Source: an uncultured Methylococcaceae bacterium (GTDB lineage Bacteria; Pseudomonadota; Gammaproteobacteria; Methylococcales; Methylomonadaceae). From it: a stretch of 8,261 bases of DNA. The notes below the pieces were generated by a model. It was not told the origin of the DNA. It did not search any database and saw nothing but the letters and a program-made list of their open reading frames with translations. Every line of letters begins with the position of its first letter. Positions within the stretch are counted from its first letter, which is position 1. The stretch is from assembly GCA_913009515.1 (NCBI GenBank), contig CAJVYO010000066.1:1-8261 (forward strand). The letters run 5' to 3'. Positions 1-5,652 of the stretch are shown in pieces. Both the position numbers and the translations under genes were made by a program.

Positions 1-61
1 GTTTGAGTTGTCCCTGTTTTTCGAGTTGATCAATAAAATCTCTTAAATCTTTGTATTTCAT
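1..61 (-). CDS. ubiD: UbiD, 4-hydroxy-3-polyprenylbenzoate decarboxylase (N-terminal 20 codons, cut by window edge)
   Basis: Reading the minus strand from the ATG at 61-59 gives 20 residues, MKYKDLRDFIDQLEKQGQLK, open to the window edge. This closely matches the start of E. coli UbiD (MKYNDLRDFLTLLEQQGELK), a distinctive N-terminus. UbiD is the prenylated-FMN-dependent decarboxylase that removes the carboxyl group of 4-hydroxy-3-polyprenylbenzoate in ubiquinone synthesis, using cofactor made by UbiX. Only about 4% of the roughly 490-residue protein is present, so no catalytic residue can be checked. The start is preceded by a weak purine stretch (AAGA at 67-70, 5 nt before the ATG). It is separated from the upstream DUF2442 gene by 116 AT-rich bases and may have its own promoter there. 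The identification rests on the short N-terminus alone. Confidence 0.75.
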   Translation of the reverse strand, partial: MKYKDLRDFIDQLEKQGQLK

Positions 62-177
62 GTTTTTCTTATGATTATTTTTTTAAATTCAGGTGACGAT
101 AAATTGTCTCATCGTGCCATTATCTTCATGTTATAAAATATAAAAATTACAAGCAGGAGGTAATTAAAAAATTTGGT
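62..177. other. AT-rich intergenic region upstream of ubiD
   Basis: This 116-bp non-coding gap lies between the DUF2442 stop and the ubiD start. It should hold the 5' untranslated region and possibly the promoter of ubiD. No convincing -35/-10 pair with 16-18 bp spacing was found: TATAAC on the minus strand lacks a good -35 box at the right distance. It contains a weak hairpin (described separately) and a short inverted repeat, ACGAT at 96-100 with ATCGT at 111-115. No ORF on either strand looks real. Confidence 0.6.
141..165 (-). terminator. Weak candidate terminator after the DUF2442 gene
   Basis: On the minus strand, 13 nt after the DUF2442 stop codon, AATTAC (165-160) can pair with GTAATT (150-145) around a 9-nt loop, and a T-rich run (TTTATATTTT) follows. 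The position fits a terminator ending the prlC-DUF4160-DUF2442 transcript before ubiD. The stem is only 6 bp with a single GC pair, so stability is poor and the structure could be chance in AT-rich DNA. Confidence 0.25.
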
Positions 178-417
178 CTATTCATGGATAAGCTGTCCTT
201 TATTTAAAATTTGATCCAAGTGGAAATCATATTGTTCATTCCAATAAACACGTTTATTTTTAAATTTTACCTTATTAAATAAAGCCTTATTATAAAGCGG
301 CTGATAACATGGAATCTGTTCTATTTCTGTTTTGACATTAAAATCAATAATAGAATTATCATCTAAAAAAACACGTAAAATATAATGTTCTTTAGGTTCT
401 ACTTTAATTAATCGCAT
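178..417 (-). CDS. DUF2442 family small protein
   Basis: This 79-residue protein fits the DUF2442 family. It has a short opening beta-strand segment (MRLIKVEP), an acidic turn followed by IIDFNVK, a central L-Y-N-K-ALFNKVKF stretch, and the typical VYWNEQYDFHLDQIL ending, where W59-N60 and the following D match the family's W-(N/D)-x-x-(I/Y)-D pattern. The length is usual for the family. The molecular function of DUF2442 is not established. It starts 2 bp after the stop of the DUF4160 gene with no clear ribosome binding site of its own, so translational coupling is likely. Such pairs recur in bacterial genomes and resemble two-gene toxin-antitoxin cassettes, but which member would be the toxin cannot be told here. 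By hand count the gene is about 25% GC (59 of 240 bases between 181 and 420), far below prlC. Confidence 0.8.
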   Translation of the reverse strand: MRLIKVEPKEHYILRVFLDDNSIIDFNVKTEIEQIPCYQPLYNKALFNKVKFKNKRVYWNEQYDFHLDQILNKGQLIHE

Positions 418-419
418 TA

Positions 420-689
420 TTATCGTAATGGTTCAATTTTTAAAGGTTCTTGACCTGATATGGCAAGGTTCCAGTCAATGATTAACGATTCCTGATGTAA
501 TTCAATCCAAGCTTGTACTAATCTTTTTTGTTTACGTGGTAAATTTCCTGAAATAATATTGGCATCTTCAATTGAAAATACAGCTTCATCATCTTGATAT
601 TCGACATGAATATGTGGCAAGTTATGTTTTCCTGAATCATAAAAATACATCATAATTCGGATACCATAAAAAATTGCAATGGTTGGCAT
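420..689 (-). CDS. DUF4160 family small protein
   Basis: This 89-residue protein begins MPTIAIFYGIRIMMYF and carries the DUF4160 hallmark, an H-x-x-PHIHV segment (PHIHV at residues 25-29) after a YFYD strand. The C-terminal half has a basic helix (PRKQKRLVQAWIELH) ending in a DWNLA motif, also typical of the family. The ATG at 689 was chosen over the in-frame ATG at 719. It has an AAGGAA ribosome binding site 7 nt upstream and gives the family's normal MPTI start, while the longer form adds ten unconserved residues encoded inside the prlC coding end. It lies 11 bp after the prlC stop and 2 bp before DUF2442. The family's activity is not established. Pairing with DUF2442 suggests a two-component module, possibly toxin-antitoxin-like, which is an inference. 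About 32% GC by hand count. Confidence 0.82.
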   Translation of the reverse strand: MPTIAIFYGIRIMMYFYDSGKHNLPHIHVEYQDDEAVFSIEDANIISGNLPRKQKRLVQAWIELHQESLIIDWNLAISGQEPLKIEPLR

Positions 690-696
690 ATTAAAG

Positions 697-702
697 TTCC
701 TT
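697..702 (-). promoter_or_regulatory. Ribosome binding site of the DUF4160 gene, overlapping the prlC stop codon
   Basis: Minus-strand AAGGAA lies 7 nt before the ATG at 689. The prlC stop codon (TAA, 703-701) shares bases 701-702 with it. A ribosome finishing prlC would therefore sit on the next initiation site, an arrangement that favours coupled translation. The site also decides the start codon of the DUF4160 gene. Confidence 0.7.
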
Positions 703-2737
703 AATGTGAAATACCACAATGCCTTAATAAGGCATCAATATTGGGTTCACGTCCGCGAAAATTAATAAATAATTCCATGGCATCAGCGCTGCCACCGGTT
801 TCAAGGATATTTCTTAAAAAGGCATGCCCCGTGGTTTGATTAAAAATGCCTTGTTCTTCAAATAATGAAAAGGCATCGCTGGATAAGACTTCAGCCCATT
901 TATAACTGTAATAACCCGCCGCATAACCGCCTGCAAAAATATGCGAAAAGCTATGCGGGAAGCGATTAAACGCTGGTGGAATCATCACGGAAACTTGTTC
1001 GCGAATAGTACTTAAAATGTCATAAATACAGGCGCCTTTTTCAGGGGTGTATTGTTGGTGAATAGCAAAATCAAATAGGCTAAATTCAAGTTGTCTGACC
1101 ATCAACATACCTGCTTGAAAATTCTTTGCAGCGAGCATTTTTTCAAATAAGGCATCAGGCAAGGCTTCACCGGTTTCATAATGGCTGGAAAATAAATCTA
1201 AGGCTGGTTTTTCCCAGCACCAGTTTTCCATAAATTGACTCGGTAATTCTACCGCATCCCATTCAACGCCATTAATCCCTGAAACACCCAAATAATCTAC
1301 TTTAGTCAGCATATGCTGCAAGCCATGACCAAATTCATGAAATAGGGTCAATACTTCATCGTGGGTGAGTAGAGCAGGTTTATTATCAATAGGGGCGGTA
1401 AAATTACAGGTTAAATAGGCAACGGGAATTTGAATGCCAGCGGCTGTTTTTTTACGGCCCACACAATCATCCATCCATGCACCGCCGCGTTTATGTGGGC
1501 GTGCATATAAATCAATATAGAATTTACCGCGTACTTGATTGTCTTTGTCGTTGATTTGAAAAAAACGCACATCATCATGCCAAGTATCAACATCGGTGAT
1601 TTCGTTGATTTGCAAGCCATATAATTTTTCGACCACTGCAAATAAGCCGGATAAAACCTGTGGAGCAGGAAAATATTGTTTCACTTCTTCCTGTGATAAA
1701 TCATAGGCATGTTGCCGCATTTTTTCTGAATAATAGCCAATATCCCAAGGTTGTAAATTTTTAATGGCATGATGAGTTTCTGCAAAGGCTTGTAATTCAG
1801 TTAAATCTTGCTTGGCTTGAGGGAGTGATTTTTCGGCGAGCTGTTCTAGAAAATCAGTGACATCTTGAGGTGTATTTGCCATTTTGGTTGCTAGAGATAA
1901 TTCCGCATAGCTTTTAAAACCGAGCAATTGGGCTTTTTCATGGCGTAAGGCTAAGGTGTCTTCCATGATTTGGCTATTATCCCAATCTGGATTTTCACCG
2001 AGTTCAGAGCCGCGTGTGGAAAAGGCTTTGTACATATCAGCCCGTAGTTGACGATTATCGGCATAGGTCATGACTGCAATATAGCAGGGAAATTGCAAAC
2101 TCAGTAACCAGCCTTGTTTTCCTTCTTGTTCAGCGGTTTGTTTGGCCTGTTGCAAAGCGGCATCGGGTAAGCCGTCTAAATTACTTTTTTTACTAATTAG
2201 TTTTTGCCAAGCATTGGTCGCATCTAAAACATTTTCTTCGTAATGACTAGCGAGTGATGATAGTTCTAAACTAATTTCTTTATAGCGGGACTGTTGCTCG
2301 GGTGCTAAATCAATCCCTGATAAACGAAAGCTGCGTAATGAATTTTGGATGATTTTTTGTTGGGCAGTGCTTAAGTCTTGATAGGCTGGACTCGTTGCAA
2401 TCGCTTGATAGGCGTTAAACAGTGCTTTATTTTGTCCCATTTCAGTTGAATATTCACTGAGTTTAGGCAAACAAGCATTATACGCATCACGTAGCTCATC
2501 ATTATTAACCACTGAATTCATGTGACTGACAGGCGACCATGCTTTATTTATTTTATCTTCGAGGTCATCAATCGGGTCAATGAGATTGTCCCATGTATAG
2601 TCGGTATTATTATCCAGTAGCTGCTCAACGCCATGACGGGCTTCTGCTAATAATGACTCAATAGCGGGTTCAATATGTTCAGGTTTTATGGCTGAAAATA
2701 AGGGTAATTCAGCGGAACTTAATAGCGGATTAGTCAT
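701..2737 (-). CDS. prlC: Oligopeptidase A, zinc metallopeptidase of family M3
   Basis: This 678-residue cytoplasmic oligopeptidase (also called OpdA) degrades short peptides, including cleaved signal peptides. Its length is close to the 680 residues of E. coli OpdA. The N-terminus MTNPLLSSAELPLFSAIKPEHIEPA aligns with the E. coli start, which fixes the ATG although no good ribosome binding site precedes it. The zinc site is intact: HEFGH at residues 467-471 (ligands H467 and H471, catalytic E468) and the third ligand E497 in VELPSQ. The substrate-binding segment H599-I-F-A-G-G-Y605-x-x-x-Y609-x-x-Y612 corresponds to the functional His and Tyr residues of thimet oligopeptidase. The protein appears complete, with no signal peptide. 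It follows the HDOD triplet by 47 bp, and its stop is embedded in the ribosome binding site of the DUF4160 gene. Confidence 0.96.
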   Translation of the reverse strand: MTNPLLSSAELPLFSAIKPEHIEPAIESLLAEARHGVEQLLDNNTDYTWDNLIDPIDDLEDKINKAWSPVSHMNSVVNNDELRDAYNACLPKLSEYSTEMGQNKALFNAYQAIATSPAYQDLSTAQQKIIQNSLRSFRLSGIDLAPEQQSRYKEISLELSSLASHYEENVLDATNAWQKLISKKSNLDGLPDAALQQAKQTAEQEGKQGWLLSLQFPCYIAVMTYADNRQLRADMYKAFSTRGSELGENPDWDNSQIMEDTLALRHEKAQLLGFKSYAELSLATKMANTPQDVTDFLEQLAEKSLPQAKQDLTELQAFAETHHAIKNLQPWDIGYYSEKMRQHAYDLSQEEVKQYFPAPQVLSGLFAVVEKLYGLQINEITDVDTWHDDVRFFQINDKDNQVRGKFYIDLYARPHKRGGAWMDDCVGRKKTAAGIQIPVAYLTCNFTAPIDNKPALLTHDEVLTLFHEFGHGLQHMLTKVDYLGVSGINGVEWDAVELPSQFMENWCWEKPALDLFSSHYETGEALPDALFEKMLAAKNFQAGMLMVRQLEFSLFDFAIHQQYTPEKGACIYDILSTIREQVSVMIPPAFNRFPHSFSHIFAGGYAAGYYSYKWAEVLSSDAFSLFEEQGIFNQTTGHAFLRNILETGGSADAMELFINFRGREPNIDALLRHCGISH

Positions 2738-2784
2738 AGTTATGATTTTATGTGAGAAATGTGGGTGAGCGGTATAAAGCGTGT

Positions 2785-4146
2785 TTAAGAAAATTCGCCC
2801 ATAATTTGTCTAACACGCTGTTTTGCTTTATGTAAAAGGTCTAAGGATAAATCAGCGGTTAGATTGGTATGTTTTAATTTAGCAAACGCGGGAATTTTAT
2901 GAATAACGGGCAGGCTATCTGCTTTAGGCGTGCCAAAATAACTGTGCAACTTAGCTAATATCACAATATCAATTAAGCCCATTTCTTTTTTACCATCATC
3001 ATAATACCAATCTTCTGCATAGTAAGGAATAGTTGTTAGTTCCTCTGAAAAGCCTAGTGATTGCAATAGCAATTGTCCGACAGGGGCACGAAAATGCGGA
3101 AAAGAATCTTGTAGGGTGGCTAATTCAGGTAAGGGTGCTTCAGTGTATTCTGAGGCAAAGTTGATTAAAGGAATAAAACCAATATCACACATTAAGCCAG
3201 CGAGTAGGGCATCGTCAGGGTTAATATCAGTGCCTTCAGCAAGAATGAAGCTTAAACTGGAGACATATAAGCTATTTTTCCATAACTGCGTCATGAGCGA
3301 CATGAGTTGTTTATTCGGGCTATGAAAGAGTTCTTTTAAGGCTAAACTCATCACTAAATTACGCGTAGCAGATAAACCTAGGCGGGTAATGGCATCGTGA
3401 CAGCTATTAATCGAGGTGAGTGGTGAATAAAGCGGGCTATTGGAGACTTTAACCAGTTTAGCGGTGATGACGTTATCTGTTTGGATGATATCAACGGCTT
3501 CATGGGTGCCAATTTCATCTTTCATTGCTGCACGTAATTTTAATGCCACGCCCGGTAAGGTGGGTAATTTTAATTGGTTATGGTAATAGCATTCCGTAAA
3601 GTTGAGAAAAAAAGCATCTTGCACGAAGGGAGGGGGAAGATTAATATCAACGATTTCTAAATTATGTAATTTATCTTCATTTTTTTCTGTCCACAGACGG
3701 GTGAGATTACTGGCAATCTCTAAAATTAAAACAGGGGTGTCGGCAATAGCAGTGGCACTGTATCGGGGGCCACTATTTAAAGGGAAGGTCGCTTGTAGAG
3801 AACCGGCTTTAATATAAGTATCTTTACAATCTTTGACTTTTAATTTTACGGCTCCACGTACGATATAATAGGTATATTCAACGGAGTCATTGGCGATAAA
3901 AATGGTATCACCTGTTTCGTAACTTAAAAAGCGTTGAGCAAGGTAGTCAAAAAATTCAGGATCTAAATTACGTAAAGGGATTAAGCCTTGTATTTTATCA
4001 AATTTTAATTTACCTTTTTTTATTGAGCTGGGCTTAGATAAGACTAAGGGGGCTTCTTTATTGGGTGTTTTTTTAGTCGTTCGTTTTTTCTGTGATTCTT
4101 TTTTGGGCGGAAAGAATTTTGTAACAATATTATTAAACCAACTCAT
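2785..4146 (-). CDS. HDOD-domain signalling protein with degenerate cyclic-nucleotide-binding-like domain (paralogue A, third in the array)
   Basis: This 453-residue protein has three parts: an N-terminal MSW segment and lysine-rich linker (to about residue 50), a cyclic-nucleotide-binding-like beta domain (about 53-150, starting IQGLIPLRNL), and an HDOD domain (about 190-400) with a short conserved tail. The HDOD core has LPTLPGVALKLR, the SNSPLYSP motif and LAGLMCDIG. Catalytic HD residues are changed: the usual HD pair is C320-D321, and the upstream HS is N291-S292, so phosphohydrolase activity is unlikely. In the N-terminal domain the usual GE...R(S/T)A phosphate-binding signature is replaced by SGPRYSATA, so cAMP or cGMP binding is doubtful. 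HDOD proteins generally act as non-enzymatic signalling outputs; the ligand or partner here is unknown. The start has a moderate GAGAG site 9 nt upstream. It lies 55 bp after paralogue B and 47 bp before prlC. It is the most divergent at the N-terminal linker. Confidence 0.9.
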   Translation of the reverse strand: MSWFNNIVTKFFPPKKESQKKRTTKKTPNKEAPLVLSKPSSIKKGKLKFDKIQGLIPLRNLDPEFFDYLAQRFLSYETGDTIFIANDSVEYTYYIVRGAVKLKVKDCKDTYIKAGSLQATFPLNSGPRYSATAIADTPVLILEIASNLTRLWTEKNEDKLHNLEIVDINLPPPFVQDAFFLNFTECYYHNQLKLPTLPGVALKLRAAMKDEIGTHEAVDIIQTDNVITAKLVKVSNSPLYSPLTSINSCHDAITRLGLSATRNLVMSLALKELFHSPNKQLMSLMTQLWKNSLYVSSLSFILAEGTDINPDDALLAGLMCDIGFIPLINFASEYTEAPLPELATLQDSFPHFRAPVGQLLLQSLGFSEELTTIPYYAEDWYYDDGKKEMGLIDIVILAKLHSYFGTPKADSLPVIHKIPAFAKLKHTNLTADLSLDLLHKAKQRVRQIMGEFS

Positions 4147-4172
4147 AAAAATAGACTCTCAAGCATTGAAAC

Positions 4173-4178
4173 ATTATA
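4173..4178 (-). promoter_or_regulatory. Candidate -10 box between HDOD paralogues B and A
   Basis: The minus strand reads TATAAT, a perfect sigma-70 -10 hexamer, inside the 55-bp gap before paralogue A. Initiation here would give a leader of roughly 20 nt containing the GAGAG ribosome binding site. The -35 region at 16-18 bp spacing is poor (TAAATA at 4201-4196), so this may be a weak internal promoter or a chance match in AT-rich sequence. Confidence 0.25.
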
Positions 4179-4201
4179 AAAATAGCGATTGGTAGTATTT
4201 A

Positions 4202-5569
4202 TCATGATAACTCGGACATAATACTATTAATACGTAGTTTTGCCCGTCGTAATAGTGTTAGCGATAAATCAGAACTCAGTTTATTTTTTTCAAGTTTGGC
4301 ATAGGCAGGGATAGTATTGATACATGGTAAAGAATCAGCTTCTTTTTGCCCAAAATAACTGTGTAATTTCGCTAAAATAACCACATCAATTAAATTAATA
4401 TCTTTTTGAGGATTATCATAATACCAATCTTCGGCATAACGTGGAATTTGTACCAGTTGTTGCGGCAGCTCTAAATTATTGAGTAATAACTCGCCGATAG
4501 GTTGTCTGAAATAGGGGATGGCTATTTTTAATTCTCGGGCGCTGGGTTTGCGTCCTTGATAATTTGAGGCAAAGGTAAGTAGTGGAATAATGCCAATATC
4601 ACACATAAGGCCTGCCACTAACGCATCATCTGGGTCTACGGTTTTAGTTTCTTCTGCGAGAATAAACGCCAAACTGGAAATATATAAACTATTTTTCCAG
4701 AGTTGTTTCATCATATCCATAATGAATTTATCATCACTTTCAAAGAGTTGTTTTAAGCTTAAACTAACTACGATATTACGGGTGGCATCCAGTCCCAGCA
4801 TTGAAATAGCATCATGACAATTATTAATAGGACTGATTGGCATATACAGCGGGCTATTTGAAATTTGAATTAGTTTTGCGGTCATGGCGTGATCGACTTG
4901 GATAATATCAACGGCCTTTTCAATTGAAATTTCTTCCTGCATCGCCGAGCGGAGTTTCATGGCAATGTGCGGTAACGATGGTAGTTTTAACTGATTATGT
5001 AAATAGGTTTCAATAAAGTCTTGAAAAAATTCTAGATTATTAATTTCATTGGGCAATTCAATATTAAAAAATTCAAAACTTTCTTCTTCATCCGTATTTT
5101 TTTCTGTTAACAGTCGTGTCACATCAGGTGATATAGCAAGAATGAGTGATTCAGACTGTGTGACCGCGGTTGCTCCATATTTTGAACCGCTGCTTAATGG
5201 ATAGGTCGCTCGTGTTGTGGAGCCATGAATAAGCAGGCCTTCATTACCTTCGGTGCTTAGATTAATACTGCCCTTTAGGAGATAATAAATATATTTTGAG
5301 GGTTTATTGCGAATAAAAACAATAGATTGAGAAGGGTAAGTCAGGAATTTATGCGGTAGATAAGAAAAGGTATCAAAGTCTAAATTGCGTAATGGAATCA
5401 GTTTACGAATTTGTTCATTATCTAAATTGCCTGTTTTTTCTGAGCTAGGTTTGGTACATTTTAACGAGTCTATTTTTTTTGAAAGTGCTTTTATATTAAT
5501 AGGCGCAGAACGACTAGGTTCATCTCCTGAAGAGGTAACTTTTTTTAAAAGATTAATAGACCAGCTCAT
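4202..5569 (-). CDS. HDOD-domain signalling protein with degenerate cyclic-nucleotide-binding-like domain (paralogue B, middle of the array)
   Basis: This 455-residue protein has the same layout as its neighbours: MSWSINLLKK, a variable linker with PSSEKTG, a cyclic-nucleotide-binding-like domain from IRKLIPLRNL (about 54-150), and an HDOD domain (about 192-402) followed by a conserved tail ending in MSELS. The HDOD core shows LPSLPHIAMKLR, ISNSPLY and LVAGLMCDIG. The HD histidine is C323 before D324, and the upstream HS is N293-S294, so catalysis is not expected. The phosphate-binding signature of the N-terminal domain is replaced by SSGSKYGATA. In an 85-residue hand alignment of the HDOD core it shares 59 identities with paralogue C and 55 with A. 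It has no clear ribosome binding site before the ATG. Upstream is an 83-bp gap with a perfect palindrome, a possible control site. No input signal or partner can be named. Confidence 0.9.
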   Translation of the reverse strand: MSWSINLLKKVTSSGDEPSRSAPINIKALSKKIDSLKCTKPSSEKTGNLDNEQIRKLIPLRNLDFDTFSYLPHKFLTYPSQSIVFIRNKPSKYIYYLLKGSINLSTEGNEGLLIHGSTTRATYPLSSGSKYGATAVTQSESLILAISPDVTRLLTEKNTDEEESFEFFNIELPNEINNLEFFQDFIETYLHNQLKLPSLPHIAMKLRSAMQEEISIEKAVDIIQVDHAMTAKLIQISNSPLYMPISPINNCHDAISMLGLDATRNIVVSLSLKQLFESDDKFIMDMMKQLWKNSLYISSLAFILAEETKTVDPDDALVAGLMCDIGIIPLLTFASNYQGRKPSARELKIAIPYFRQPIGELLLNNLELPQQLVQIPRYAEDWYYDNPQKDINLIDVVILAKLHSYFGQKEADSLPCINTIPAYAKLEKNKLSSDLSLTLLRRAKLRINSIMSELS

Positions 5570-5598
5570 AATTCGATTATTTTAAAGGATTAAGACAG

Positions 5599-5626
5599 GT
5601 AATGCTGAATAACATTACAGCTGTAA
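5599..5626. repeat. Overlapping inverted repeats between HDOD paralogues C and B
   Basis: Two mutually exclusive dyads lie in the 83-bp gap. GTAATG (5599-5604) pairs with CATTAC (5613-5618) around an 8-nt loop, and TTACAGCTGTAA (5615-5626) is a perfect 12-bp palindrome sharing TTAC with the first. No T-run follows on the minus strand, so neither is a classical terminator. The palindrome could be an operator for a dimeric regulator controlling paralogue B, or the pair could act as alternative RNA hairpins. Function is not shown. Confidence 0.4.
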
Positions 5627-5652
5627 GTAAGATTAAGGTGAACTAATACCTA

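Noticed and set aside
155..186. Plus-strand AGGAGG-like ribosome binding site at 155-160
   Set aside because: The nearest downstream plus-strand ATG (184) is over 20 nt away and lies antisense to the DUF2442 gene end. No real plus-strand ORF follows.
690..719. A ten-residue longer start (ATG at 719) for the DUF4160 gene
   Set aside because: The extension lies inside the prlC end and is not family-like. The ATG at 689 has a good ribosome binding site and the standard MPTI start.
1411..1641. Minus-strand ORF of 76 codons in another frame of prlC
   Set aside because: It overlaps an intact conserved gene entirely and its translation looks like a frame shadow (Met/Lys/Ile-rich, no domain).
3116..3325. 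Plus-strand ORF of 69 codons, and the similar one at 4590-4817
   Set aside because: They sit opposite the same conserved HDOD segment (LAGLMCDIG) in paralogues A and B. Their likeness to each other is the antisense reflection of that homology, and they have no credible family match.
3602..3817. Plus-strand ORF of 71 codons opposite paralogue A, and another at 5385-5585 opposite B
   Set aside because: They lie wholly antisense to well-supported coding sequence, have implausible composition and no recognisable domain.
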